Below, piece by piece: positions 51,609-60,387 of a stretch of DNA of 64,000 bases (positions are counted from its first letter, which is position 1; the number at the start of each line of letters is the position of its first letter). The notes beneath the pieces are model-generated. The model ran no database searches, was not told the DNA's origin, and was given only the letters and a program-made list of their open reading frames with translations. Origin of the DNA: Clostridium pasteurianum (GTDB taxonomy: Bacteria > Bacillota > Clostridia > Clostridiales > Clostridiaceae); the NCBI RefSeq assembly GCF_001705235.1, contig NZ_MCGV01000001.1:1178001-1242000 (forward strand). Reading direction: 5' to 3'. The position numbers were made by a program, and so were the translations under genes.

Positions 51609-53504
51609 TCAATAATCTATTAATCTTGAGTGAGACTCTTTTTTACCATTATTATATTCTAAATTAAAATCATTCTTATTAAAACTAAGCTTCTCTCTTA
51701 TCTCTTCTACTTGATGAGGTTTTAATTGTAAAAGTTGTCCAACATCTTCTACACTATTAAATACCATTCCATCTTTTCGCTTATCAAGTATAAGTTTTGA
51801 ATTCTTTAAATTCATACAATCAAGATTAAGAAGATCATCTAAGCTGCAATTATTAATATCAATTTTATCAGTTTTCTTGTCATTTTGAGAACTCATATTA
51901 ATTTCATCTGGCAGTGGTGGTGCTTCAAAACCTGAGTTGCTAATTAAGCTCTTTAGTTCTTCTATTTGTAAAAACGGCATCCATTCACTCATTCCAGGTC
52001 TCCATGCGTAACAATTTTCTACCTTTAATTCACCGGAATTAATTCTTGACTTTAAAGATTTACTATCAAATGTTCCATACTGTTTACCATCTACCGCAAT
52101 TCTCCATTCATCTTTAGACTCCACCTTAATATTAGACTCAGTACTACCGCCATTTTTATTTTCTGTTTGATTTTTATCTAAATAAACTTTATCATCATCC
52201 GATTTTTGTTCCATTTTTTCTGCCGTATGCTCAATCTTCTTATCTTGCTTACCTAAAAAAATCTCCTGTACTTGCTTTAAAAATTCTAGCAATTGATTTT
52301 CTACTTCATCGTATATCATAAGACTGGATTCACCTATAAGTATTTCATCAGTGCCATTCAATTTAATTTTGCATTTAATAAAATTATTCCATGAAATGTA
52401 CTTAACACTTTCCCAAACATTTTTTATGTATATTCCATTTTCGCTAATGGCAACACCTCTTTTTCCATTATTAAACAAACTACTATCATATAAAGCTATA
52501 ATTTTCTCTGAATCAGGTATAGGATAAGACTTTTTTACCTTCATCATTTTATTTGTAGAAATCATAGTCTTATAACAGTAATTTGATATTAGTGCATCTT
52601 CGCACAAATGATTCAATTTGTCAATTACATTCATTGTCTTATTGCCTTCAGATAATTCATTACTATCTTCAATGCAATCTTGTGATTCTAATGAAATTTC
52701 CTTAATATTTTTTAGAAGCTGCAATATAGCGGGAGAGCACCCTGGATTAGGACAAAACTTATAAGTCCCTACTAATACATTATCTTCACTTCCTTTTAGC
52801 TCACTTTTAGCTAAAACCTGCCATGAAATATATTTCGCTTTTTCCCTAAAGTTTTTAAAATAAATTCCACTGCTGCAAATAATAAAACCATTTGCTCCAT
52901 ATTTAAGCAAGGAAGTATCATATAGAGCTATAATTTCATCCGAATCCTTCATTGAATACTTTTCTTTAGCTTCTTCAAAAAAATATTTCTCAATAGAGTC
53001 TTTATAAATATATTTTGCCTCAATTGATAATGCTTTGCATAATTTATCTATCTTTTCACTCATACTTAAATTTATATCTAGTTTTCTTTCTGACGTATAT
53101 TCTTTGCCCTTTAAAACATTCTGAATATCCATAAATAATTGAGCAAACTCTTTTAATGGCATAGTATTATCATCTAAATAAATATTACAACCATCAATTT
53201 CAAATTTGGATGATTTTATTAAACTTTTGTCCCTAAATTCAATTGAAACTTTAGAAAACCTTTCCCATGGAATATAATTAAGAGATATATCCTTAATATA
53301 AATTCCACTTGAACAAATAGCCACTCCCCTTTTTCCGTTTTGAAGTGATGTATTATCATATAAATATATAACTTCTTCTGATTTTGGTATACTATAATTT
53401 GATATAGCGGCTTCTAACTTCTTAGATGGTATTAAAGTTTTATATGCACACTTTATAAAAATTGCATTTTTGCACAAATTATCTATTTCATCAATTGTGT
53501 TCAT
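51609..53504 (-). CDS. Modular protein: three PH-like repeats, GYF_2 domain, helix-hairpin-helix
   Basis: This 631-residue protein is the larger paralogue of the next gene. Three repeat units (about 3-125, 150-275 and 290-420) each hold IPDSEKIIALYD-type and GVAI(C/S)..GIYIKN motifs followed by YISW. A low-complexity charged linker (about 425-460) leads to a GYF_2 domain (WRIAVDGKQYGTFDSKSLKS, then WRPGMSEWMPFLQIEELKSL) and a C-terminal helix-hairpin-helix. No signal peptide is present. GYF-type domains bind proline-rich segments and helix-hairpin-helix domains bind nucleic acids, so a scaffold role is possible. The ATG overlaps the stop codon of the preceding gene. Confidence 0.75.
   Translation of the reverse strand: MNTIDEIDNLCKNAIFIKCAYKTLIPSKKLEAAISNYSIPKSEEVIYLYDNTSLQNGKRGVAICSSGIYIKDISLNYIPWERFSKVSIEFRDKSLIKSSKFEIDGCNIYLDDNTMPLKEFAQLFMDIQNVLKGKEYTSERKLDINLSMSEKIDKLCKALSIEAKYIYKDSIEKYFFEEAKEKYSMKDSDEIIALYDTSLLKYGANGFIICSSGIYFKNFREKAKYISWQVLAKSELKGSEDNVLVGTYKFCPNPGCSPAILQLLKNIKEISLESQDCIEDSNELSEGNKTMNVIDKLNHLCEDALISNYCYKTMISTNKMMKVKKSYPIPDSEKIIALYDSSLFNNGKRGVAISENGIYIKNVWESVKYISWNNFIKCKIKLNGTDEILIGESSLMIYDEVENQLLEFLKQVQEIFLGKQDKKIEHTAEKMEQKSDDDKVYLDKNQTENKNGGSTESNIKVESKDEWRIAVDGKQYGTFDSKSLKSRINSGELKVENCYAWRPGMSEWMPFLQIEELKSLISNSGFEAPPLPDEINMSSQNDKKTDKIDINNCSLDDLLNLDCMNLKNSKLILDKRKDGMVFNSVEDVGQLLQLKPHQVEEIREKLSFNKNDFNLEYNNGKKESHSRLIDY
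51611..51863 (-). repeat. 253-bp near-identical direct repeat, copy 2 (gene 3' end)
   Basis: This is the partner of 50196-50448, at the end of the 631-residue protein gene, offset by 1415 bp. It encodes the shared final residues (DINNCSLDDLLNLD to SHSRLIDY). Synonymous sites are nearly unchanged, while the upstream domains are strongly diverged. Confidence 0.85.
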
Positions 53505-54283
53505 TAACTAAGCCTCCCGGTATCAATTGTAAGAACTATGGAATTATCATCAAGTATTTTCTCGTTTTCTATAGTAACTTGTTTTTCCTTTAATTTTTTT
53601 ACTACATTTTTATAAGTATTACTCTGTACGTTTCTTTTATATTCTTCATCTATATTAGATAAATGAGGGTATATCAAATTTAAACCACCATAATTTTTTA
53701 TCTCTACATTATAAACACCATTATCAACTGGTAAATGAAATACTAATTCTGCATTTTCAACCTTACATACTAAATCTCCACTTTCTGACATCTGCGGGTT
53801 AACTCCATAATCCTTAAGGGTCTTGTATAAAAGTTTACCATCCTTAAAATTAGTAGGAAACATCTCATCTGTAAACTTAGGTAAAGGTGGAATTTCATTA
53901 ACTTCTCTTGGATCTTCAACATTATATTTAAGTTCTTCCTTTGTACTGTTAAATACTTTTCTTCCTGCTGCCTTTTCAACGGTTCTTATAAAATTATCTA
54001 TATCTTCTTCAGAATCATATTTTGAAAAAACAGCAGTAAAATTTTCATTTTCAACTTCCCAAAAGAAAAAACTTTTCTCTCCATTCATATGAGTCTTTAA
54101 AGAACCTGCAAATCTTACAACATCGTACCCAGCTTTTTTCACAACTTTGCATAATTCTTCTTCATTCTTAAAATTAGTTGAGACTTTTACTTCTGAAGAT
54201 TTTAACCAACTGTTAAACCTTTCCTTTCCCATAGCCACTCTTAAAGCAAGTGCTATAGGAACAAAAACTAAAGATACTGACAT
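53504..54283 (-). CDS. DUF1257/Ycf35-like protein
   Basis: This 259-residue protein starts with a hydrophobic segment (residues 1-18, MSVSLVFVPIALALRVAMGK) that may be a membrane anchor. Residues about 35-115 form a small alpha/beta region. The C-terminal part ends EYKRNVQSNTYKNVVKKLKE and ENEKILDDNSIVLTID, the pattern seen at the end of DUF1257 (Ycf35) proteins. DUF1257, DUF2997 and Ycf46-like AAA proteins are known to me as neighbours in other genomes. The match is weak in the middle. It overlaps the next gene by one base. Confidence 0.6.
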   Translation of the reverse strand: MSVSLVFVPIALALRVAMGKERFNSWLKSSEVKVSTNFKNEEELCKVVKKAGYDVVRFAGSLKTHMNGEKSFFFWEVENENFTAVFSKYDSEEDIDNFIRTVEKAAGRKVFNSTKEELKYNVEDPREVNEIPPLPKFTDEMFPTNFKDGKLLYKTLKDYGVNPQMSESGDLVCKVENAELVFHLPVDNGVYNVEIKNYGGLNLIYPHLSNIDEEYKRNVQSNTYKNVVKKLKEKQVTIENEKILDDNSIVLTIDTGRLS

Positions 54284-54298
54284 ATAATTTTTCCTCCT

Positions 54299-55990
54299 TT
54301 AAAAATCAATAGTTCTTCCACCCCTGTTATTTTTTATATCATCATGATCATTACCACTATTAACTTTTGAATTTGAATCTGCATCTGATTTGCTATTTGC
54401 TTCTTCCCCATATTCAGCTCTATCTTCTTTTGCCGTTGCAGCCACAGCTCTGACATTTGCCCACTCTCTTATACCTATAATCTGCTCACGCTGGGTTACA
54501 GAAAGTGGCACTGTATTATTTATAACCCTTATTAAATCCTCTTCCCTAAGTTCTCTGTTTTCATAGAATGCTTCAAATAATGCTGAAATGACTGCCTGCT
54601 CTATTTCCGCACCAACAAAACCTTCTGTAATATTAGCTAATCTTTCTAATAACTCATCATTTATTTCTAGTCCACTAGCTACCTCTGGATTTTTAAGTCT
54701 TTTCTTTAAATGTAGTCTAAATATCTCCATTCTCTCTTTTTTAGTTGGTAAATCAACAAAGAATATCTCATCAAATCTACCCTTTCTCATAAGTTCAGGA
54801 GGAAGAGAATTTATATTGTTTGCAGTTGATACAACAAATACTGGTTTCGTTTTTTCCTGCATCCATGTAAGAAACGTTCCAAAAATTCTAGTAGATGTTC
54901 CACCATCACCCGAGCTTCCCGTACCACTAAAACCTTTTTCTATTTCATCTATCCATAAAATCGAAGGTGAAACCGCTTCTGCTGTCTTTATAGCCATCCT
55001 CATATTTTCTTCAGAGCTTCCAACAATACCGCTGAATATTTTACCCATATCAAGCCTTAATAATGGTAAATGCCACATAGCACTAATTGCCTTTGCTATA
55101 AGACTTTTACCACATCCCGGGACCCCTGTTATTAAAACTCCTTTAGGTGCTGGCAAACAATATTTTTGAGCTGAATCAAGCCATGATTTATTTCTCTTTG
55201 TAAGCCACCTTTTTAAGTTTTCCAGTCCACCGACATCTTCCATTCTTAAATTGCTTTTTACAAATTCCAGTATGCCTGTTTTCTTAATTACCTGCCTTTT
55301 CTCTTCTAATATAACATTCAAATCATTTATATCTAATGATCCATCTTCAACCATAGCCCTTGCAAAAGCATTTTCAGCTTCCTTAAGTGTTAATCCCAAA
55401 GCAGCTTTTGATAATCTCTCTTTTTCCTCTTCAGTTAGAGAAATCTTAATTCTTCCACTCTGCCCATTAACTCTTATCATTTCATCTAAGACATTTCTTA
55501 TTTCTTCTATAGATGGGAAATCAAAATCTACTATAGTTATATCCTTTTGAAGATCATCTGGTAATACAAGAAATGGCGATATAAATACAATACTTTTAGG
55601 TTTAGGACTTTGTTTCAATCTCGGAACCATATCTCTAATTTTTCTAATAATTTGATAATCAATGTTTTTACCATGCACACCAAAATACACATGAAAATCC
55701 TTAAGTACAAATATAGATGCTTCTTGAAATTTTTCTATAAATTCTAATGCTTTTAAAGGATTTTTTGTCTCATCGCTACCATTAACCTCTTCACCTTTAA
55801 TTCCTTCAGTTTGACTCCAATAGATTACTTTTCGTGGAGTTCTTATAAGTTCTACATCATTCGCTAAATCCTCTATTTCCTCCATAACTCTTTCTTCTTC
55901 CCATGTAGATATATAAACATATGGAAATCGAGCTTTAAAAAGATTTGCCAAACGCTTTTTAGTATCAAATGCACTATTTTTATTATCCAT
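54299..55990 (-). CDS. Ycf46-like AAA ATPase
   Basis: This 563-residue protein has a degenerate N-terminal ATPase-like half (residues about 15-170, with ASIFVLKDFHVYFG and PKSIVFISPFLVLP) and an active AAA domain. The Walker A is GVPGCGKS (289-296), the Walker B is ILWIDEIE (344-351), and the arginine-finger region is ELMRKGRFDEIFFVDLP (Arg402, Arg405). The layout matches Ycf46-type proteins, implicated in inorganic carbon regulation in a cyanobacterium. The C-terminal tail (about 510-563) is charged and disordered. It is third in the operon and probably remodels a protein partner encoded here. Confidence 0.88.
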   Translation of the reverse strand: MDNKNSAFDTKKRLANLFKARFPYVYISTWEEERVMEEIEDLANDVELIRTPRKVIYWSQTEGIKGEEVNGSDETKNPLKALEFIEKFQEASIFVLKDFHVYFGVHGKNIDYQIIRKIRDMVPRLKQSPKPKSIVFISPFLVLPDDLQKDITIVDFDFPSIEEIRNVLDEMIRVNGQSGRIKISLTEEEKERLSKAALGLTLKEAENAFARAMVEDGSLDINDLNVILEEKRQVIKKTGILEFVKSNLRMEDVGGLENLKRWLTKRNKSWLDSAQKYCLPAPKGVLITGVPGCGKSLIAKAISAMWHLPLLRLDMGKIFSGIVGSSEENMRMAIKTAEAVSPSILWIDEIEKGFSGTGSSGDGGTSTRIFGTFLTWMQEKTKPVFVVSTANNINSLPPELMRKGRFDEIFFVDLPTKKERMEIFRLHLKKRLKNPEVASGLEINDELLERLANITEGFVGAEIEQAVISALFEAFYENRELREEDLIRVINNTVPLSVTQREQIIGIREWANVRAVAATAKEDRAEYGEEANSKSDADSNSKVNSGNDHDDIKNNRGGRTIDF

Positions 55991-56004
55991 GTTTCTCCTC
56001 CATT

Positions 56005-56595
56005 TTAACTTCTAAATATTTCTTTGATTTTTTTAAAATCTCCCATACCATTTATTAAAATGTTACCGTTTTTATCCATTATGATTTCAATCTTATTTTT
56101 AATAGTTTTAAGATTTCTTTCAAGTTTCTCATATCTTGACGTTAAAAATCTATAATTTTGATTTGAAGATCCAACCCAAGGTCTTGATAAGTCAAATTTA
56201 TCTTCTTCAAAAGCACCATCAATTAATAAATCAGTTATAGATAATAAATTTAACCATTGTTCATTTCCCTTTTTCAATATTTCATCATATGTATAGCCTG
56301 TAAATACAACTATAGACAGCCCAATATTTTTAAGTTTTTTGCCAAGCTCATACAAGGGAGCTGCTTGTTCAAATGGCTCTCCTCCAACGAATGTAACTCC
56401 TTCTATTCCTTTTATATTAATTATTCTTTGATATAAGTCACTAACTTCAACTATATTTCCATATTGAAAAGACCATGTTTCCTTAGCTGCACATCCCTTA
56501 CAATGTCTTTTACATCCTTGCACCCAAATGCAACATCTTGTACCTGGACCTTCAACCTGTGTCTTATCCAAAAATCTATGCAACCTTATTTTCAT
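56005..56595 (-). CDS. NrdG-like radical SAM activating protein
   Basis: This 196-residue protein has the 4Fe-4S motif CKRHCKGC (CxxxCxxC) in WVQGCKRHCKGCAAKETW and the SAM-binding GVTFVGGEPFEQ. These are hallmarks of the anaerobic ribonucleotide reductase activase family. No nrdD gene is near. It is the second gene of the operon, 14 nt before the AAA gene, so it may install a radical or modify a protein of this system rather than NrdD. I start it at the ATG; a TTG three codons upstream is possible. Confidence 0.85.
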   Translation of the reverse strand: MKIRLHRFLDKTQVEGPGTRCCIWVQGCKRHCKGCAAKETWSFQYGNIVEVSDLYQRIINIKGIEGVTFVGGEPFEQAAPLYELGKKLKNIGLSIVVFTGYTYDEILKKGNEQWLNLLSITDLLIDGAFEEDKFDLSRPWVGSSNQNYRFLTSRYEKLERNLKTIKNKIEIIMDKNGNILINGMGDFKKIKEIFRS

Positions 56596-56635
56596 GATAA
56601 TCAACTGCTCTTTCTTTAATTAACTATTTTGAAAT

Positions 56636-56848
56636 TTAATTATTTTTAAGAGTTAATTTTTCATCTTCATTTATATCCTGAGTTTCTAATTCGTAATACT
56701 CTGGTGTATAATCAGAATCCACAACTTTAGAGTCCAAAAGTTCCTCTAATATTTTTATATAATTAGTACATTTTTTACCCTTAATGCCATTAATTTCCCC
56801 TTGAACATGTCCATCTTCAAAAATTGTAATTTTTATTTTACCTGACAT
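56636..56848 (-). CDS. DUF2997 protein
   Basis: This 70-residue protein begins MSGKIKITIFEDGHVQGEIN and continues GIKGKKCTNYIKILEELLDS, with DYTPEYYELE later. This is the DUF2997 pattern (KI.I...DG.V..E..G.KGK.C). It is the first gene of the operon, preceded by AGGGGG. DUF2997 genes tend to sit beside DUF1257 and Ycf46-like genes, which supports the operon as a unit. The biochemical role is unknown; it could be a small substrate of the radical SAM protein. Confidence 0.82.
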   Translation of the reverse strand: MSGKIKITIFEDGHVQGEINGIKGKKCTNYIKILEELLDSKVVDSDYTPEYYELETQDINEDEKLTLKNN

Positions 56849-56884
56849 TTATTTTCCCCCTATATAGAGATTAACTACAACTAA

Positions 56885-56942
56885 AGTATAAATTATTGAG
56901 TTTTAACTTTCAATAGAATTTAATCCATTTGTTTGTAAACAA
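56885..56942 (-). promoter_or_regulatory. Promoter and palindrome of the Ycf46-like operon
   Basis: On the minus strand TTGAAA (56908-56913) and TATACT (56885-56890) are 17 nt apart. A palindrome TTGTTT-GT-AAACAA lies at 56929-56942, 15 nt upstream of the -35 box, a place that suits an activator or repressor. Confidence 0.6.
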
Positions 56943-56969
56943 GCGTTCCTATTTTAATAACAATATTTA

Positions 56970-57003
56970 TAAAAAATAAGAAAGTGCAAATACACTTTCT
57001 TAT
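56970..57003 (-). terminator. Terminator of the GNAT gene at 57024-57572
   Basis: An 11-bp perfect stem ATAAGAAAGTG/CACTTTCTTAT with loop CAAATA is followed on the minus strand by TTTTTTAT. It isolates the Ycf46-like operon from upstream transcription. Confidence 0.85.
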
Positions 57004-57023
57004 CCCAATTACATTATAAAATA

Positions 57024-57572
57024 TTACTTTTCCGCATTAAGCAGAACCATATGTATATGGTCTTCCCACTGTCCATCTATCTTTAAATATTTATAAGCAA
57101 GTCCTTCGTTATAAAAATTAAGCTTTTGAGCAAGTGCCAGCGAAGCTTTATTTTTAGGCATGATATTAGCTTCAATTCTATGCAGTCCCAATTCTTTAAA
57201 TGCAATATCTATCCCCTTTTTAAGTGCTTCATACATATATCCTTTTCTAATTTCATCTCCATCAAGCTTGTACCCAAGAAAACATGATAAGAAAATTTCT
57301 CTTACAATATTGTTAAAAGCAAAATATCCTATGGTCTTATTTTCTCCCTTCTTGAATATCCAAAGCTTAAATGCTTCTCCACTTTCTATACTCCTTGAAT
57401 CCATATCTAACTGCTTTTCTTGATATTCCTTCGTATAAAATTCTGCTTTTCTTGCTGGTTCCCATTCTTCTAAAAATTCTTTATTTCTCACATAGTAATC
57501 TAAAACTTCTTTTGAATATGTTTTATTAAGAACTTTAAGTATAAGGCGATGTGTTTCATAATATTTTTTCAT
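57024..57572 (-). CDS. GNAT acetyltransferase, RimJ/RimL-like
   Basis: This 182-residue protein has the RimJ/L-type pattern: ETHRLILKVLNKTYSKEVLD at the N-terminus, GYKLDGDEIRKGYMYEALKK as acetyl-CoA loop region, and LHRIEANIMPKNKASLALAQ. It would acetylate a protein N-terminus or a small amine. It lies 60 nt downstream of the VanS-like kinase gene on the same strand and may be the last gene of that transcript. Confidence 0.87.
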   Translation of the reverse strand: MKKYYETHRLILKVLNKTYSKEVLDYYVRNKEFLEEWEPARKAEFYTKEYQEKQLDMDSRSIESGEAFKLWIFKKGENKTIGYFAFNNIVREIFLSCFLGYKLDGDEIRKGYMYEALKKGIDIAFKELGLHRIEANIMPKNKASLALAQKLNFYNEGLAYKYLKIDGQWEDHIHMVLLNAEK

Positions 57573-57632
57573 AAAAACCCTCCATAAATGTATTACAAAA
57601 GCCCTTTTGATAAAAATATTGTATAACTAATT

Positions 57633-58739
57633 TTATATACACGGAAGTATTATCTTAAATACAGTTTCATGAATACTACTCTCTGCGCTAATTTCTCCTC
57701 CGTGAAGTTCAACAATATTTTTAGCTATTGCAAGTCCTAAACCCGAGCCACCAGTTTTATCCGATCTTGATTTTTCAACTCTATAAAATCTTTCAAAAAT
57801 ATAAGGAATATCTTGAGGCGATATAGGCTCACCATAATTTATAAAGCGTAAAATAGCTTTATCATCTTCCTTTTGAACAGATATATCCATAAAATCACTG
57901 GTCTTAGAATATTTTATACAATTAAAAATTAAATTTTCAAAAGCCCTCACAAGTAGTATACTATCACCTAAAATATGTACTTTTTCATCTGTAAAATCCA
58001 ATCTGCATTCAATATTTGCCTTTCTAAAATTAAGCCTATATTCAATTGCAAGCTGATTTATAAGTTCTACCACATCTATTTCCTTTTTTAAAATTTTTCT
58101 TCCATAATTATTTAAGGTTGTAAGTTCAAATAAATCATCTATTAAAACCTTTAATCTTTTAGTTTTATTATAGGCTATATCAACATAATACCATAGAGCA
58201 ACTTCATCCCTACATTCATCATTTTCTATGAGCTGCAAGTATCCTAAAATAGAAGTAAGCGGTGTCCTTAAATCATGAGATACACTGGTTATAAGATTCA
58301 TTTTAGTTTGCTCTGATCTTCTTTCATCTTCTAAAGTTGAATTAAATTCATCCATAATTTTATTAATATTTGATGCCAACTTTCCAAGCTTATCCTCGGA
58401 CTTCACATCTACACGAATTTTAAAATTTCCTCCTGACATTTCACTAACAGCTTCACTTATTTTTAAGAAGTATTTACTTTTCTTATTAAAAATAACATGA
58501 AACCAAACAATAAATGCTATTATATATTCAAAAATACTAAATGCTTTAAAAAAACTTGTTATGTCACTAAAAGCAGCTCGTGCAATAGTAAGAGCATTAC
58601 TAAAATAAACTATCATTATCTCTTCAATAGCATTCTTTAGAACTCCAATAAAAAGTACTGTTACTTCAGAACATACTGCAACAATTAGAAATAAGCTAAA
58701 AATTTTAAACTCAAATTTATACACTTCACTTTTTTTCAA
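57633..58739 (-). CDS. VanS-like sensor histidine kinase
   Basis: This 368-residue kinase starts at a TTG after TAGGG. Two membrane helices (about 13-34 and 70-85) enclose a short ~35-residue outer loop, followed by HAMP (about 86-140). The H box is SVSHDLRTPLTSILGYLQLI with His155, the N box is NLIFNCIKYSK, and the G box is GGSGLGLAIAKNIVELHGG. This layout is that of VanS/YkoH-like kinases. It overlaps the regulator gene by 14 nt. The cell-wall enzymes encoded upstream suggest that it senses wall stress. Confidence 0.9.
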   Translation of the reverse strand: MKKSEVYKFEFKIFSLFLIVAVCSEVTVLFIGVLKNAIEEIMIVYFSNALTIARAAFSDITSFFKAFSIFEYIIAFIVWFHVIFNKKSKYFLKISEAVSEMSGGNFKIRVDVKSEDKLGKLASNINKIMDEFNSTLEDERRSEQTKMNLITSVSHDLRTPLTSILGYLQLIENDECRDEVALWYYVDIAYNKTKRLKVLIDDLFELTTLNNYGRKILKKEIDVVELINQLAIEYRLNFRKANIECRLDFTDEKVHILGDSILLVRAFENLIFNCIKYSKTSDFMDISVQKEDDKAILRFINYGEPISPQDIPYIFERFYRVEKSRSDKTGGSGLGLAIAKNIVELHGGEISAESSIHETVFKIILPCI

Positions 58740-59427
58740 TTTTATACCCTACCCCCCATACAGTATGTATTAATTTTTCGCCATCTAAATAGCCTTCAAT
58801 TTTATCTCTAAGATTGCTTATATGAACCATAACTGTATTATTGGATTGAAAATATCTCTCCTTCCATACAATTTTAAATATTTCCTCAGCATTAAAAACC
58901 CTTCCGGGATTGCTTGCTAAAAGATATAATATTTCAAATTCCTTTGCCGTTAACTCTATTTTTTTATCATTTACAAAAACTGAATGCGTAGCTTTCTTTA
59001 TAGTTAAGCTACCCAAGATTATAGAACCTCTATCATGGTTTTCATTTTCTTTTTTATCAAATAAATAAGTTCTTCTCATTAAAGTTTTTACACGTACAAT
59101 AAATTCAAGCTGATCAAAAGGCTTAGTTATATAATCATCAGCACCGGTTAAAAGCCCTGCAATTTTATCACTACTCTGAACCTTTGCACTTAGCATTATA
59201 ATAGGTACATTCAAACTTTCCCGGATTTTTTTACAAACCTCCATACCATCTATACCAGGCATCATAATATCTAAAATCACCAATTGTGGTTTATAATTAT
59301 AGGCCATATTTAAAGCCTCTAAGCCATCATAAGCTTTAATTACTTCATATCCCTCATTAGTTAAATATATAGAAACCAAATTAGCAATTTCTTCATCATC
59401 ATCCACTACTAAAACTCTTTCATTCAC
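58726..59427 (-). CDS. VanR-like OmpR-family response regulator
   Basis: This 233-residue regulator has receiver acidic residues VDDD, phosphoacceptor Asp53 (VILDIMMPGIDG) and Lys in YITKPFDQLEFI. The C-terminal winged helix carries LTAKEFEILYLLASNPGRVF and VMVHISNLRDKIE. It lies 64 nt downstream of the D-Ala-D-Ala carboxypeptidase gene and overlaps its kinase gene. It probably regulates the wall genes of this cluster. Confidence 0.93.
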   Translation of the reverse strand: MNERVLVVDDDEEIANLVSIYLTNEGYEVIKAYDGLEALNMAYNYKPQLVILDIMMPGIDGMEVCKKIRESLNVPIIMLSAKVQSSDKIAGLLTGADDYITKPFDQLEFIVRVKTLMRRTYLFDKKENENHDRGSIILGSLTIKKATHSVFVNDKKIELTAKEFEILYLLASNPGRVFNAEEIFKIVWKERYFQSNNTVMVHISNLRDKIEGYLDGEKLIHTVWGVGYKIEKK

Positions 59428-59491
59428 ATTACCACCCCAAGAAAATTATACCTTAAAAACCTTGGATTTAATAATCTTTATTCAAGATAAT

Positions 59492-60352
59492 CTAATGCAA
59501 TTTTGAATAACTCCAATCGATAATCTTTTCCATATCCTTATTTATACTTTCCTCATCATTATCGCATAATACAATACCTATCATTTTCTTATTATCCCTT
59601 TCATAGTATGCAACTAGGCATCTTCCAGCTTCTGAAGTATATCCTGTTTTTCCAGCTATACAGCCATGAATTCCTAGAAGCTTGTTCGTATTTTGAAGAT
59701 CAATATATCTACCTCTTGTCCTAATATCACAATTTCTTTTTCCTATAGTCTCCATTATCCACGGATACTTGTATACATTTTTAGCAATTAAGCTCAAATC
59801 ATATGCCGTTGTATAATGATTTTCATCTGGCAAACCATTTGAATTTTCAAAATTGCTCTCATGAAGACCAAGTGAGTTAGCTTTTTCATTCATTTTTTCT
59901 GCAAATGCTGGAATGCTGCCACTTACATTTTCACCTATAGCCTCTGCAATATCATTAGCAGAATATATAAGCATTGCTTTCATTGCTGTATCTCCCGTTA
60001 ATTTTTCACCTACTATTAAATCTAGTTTGCTTGCAGGCTGCATCTTTGAGTCTCTTGTATAGGTTATAAGACTATCTCTTTGCATATTATCAGCAAAAAC
60101 CTGAGCAGTTAAAAGTTTCGTAGTACTTGCAGGATACATTCTTTCGTGTATATTCTTCTGATATATTATTTTATTGTCACTTACATCCAGAGTTAATGCA
60201 GCCTTAGCAGATATTCTTGGTTTTCCAAAGAAACTAATAGTTTCAAATTTATTTTTAAATATACTAAACATTCCACTTCCATTTTTAATCATTAATGCAA
60301 TTATGAATAATAATGCAAAAATCCAAATCTTTTTTCTAAATATACTTTTCAT
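59492..60352 (-). CDS. D-alanyl-D-alanine carboxypeptidase (peptidase S11)
   Basis: This 286-residue protein has an N-terminal membrane anchor (about residues 10-27) and three catalytic motifs: SxxK in YPASTTKLLTA, SxN in YSANDIAEAIGE, and KTG in GKTGYTSEAGRC. It removes the terminal D-Ala from peptidoglycan stem peptides outside the cell. It is shorter than DacA because the C-terminal PBP5 domain and amphipathic helix are missing. Together with the VanZ-like and VanRS-like genes it resembles a van accessory set with a VanY role. Confidence 0.92.
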   Translation of the reverse strand: MKSIFRKKIWIFALLFIIALMIKNGSGMFSIFKNKFETISFFGKPRISAKAALTLDVSDNKIIYQKNIHERMYPASTTKLLTAQVFADNMQRDSLITYTRDSKMQPASKLDLIVGEKLTGDTAMKAMLIYSANDIAEAIGENVSGSIPAFAEKMNEKANSLGLHESNFENSNGLPDENHYTTAYDLSLIAKNVYKYPWIMETIGKRNCDIRTRGRYIDLQNTNKLLGIHGCIAGKTGYTSEAGRCLVAYYERDNKKMIGIVLCDNDEESINKDMEKIIDWSYSKLH

Positions 60353-60387
60353 TTCTTATCCTTTCCTTTACTCCCATATTCATAAAA

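Noticed and set aside
56005-56604. Activase of an anaerobic ribonucleotide reductase
   Set aside because: The family fits, but no nrdD is adjacent and the gene is embedded in the Ycf46-like operon, so the substrate is left open.
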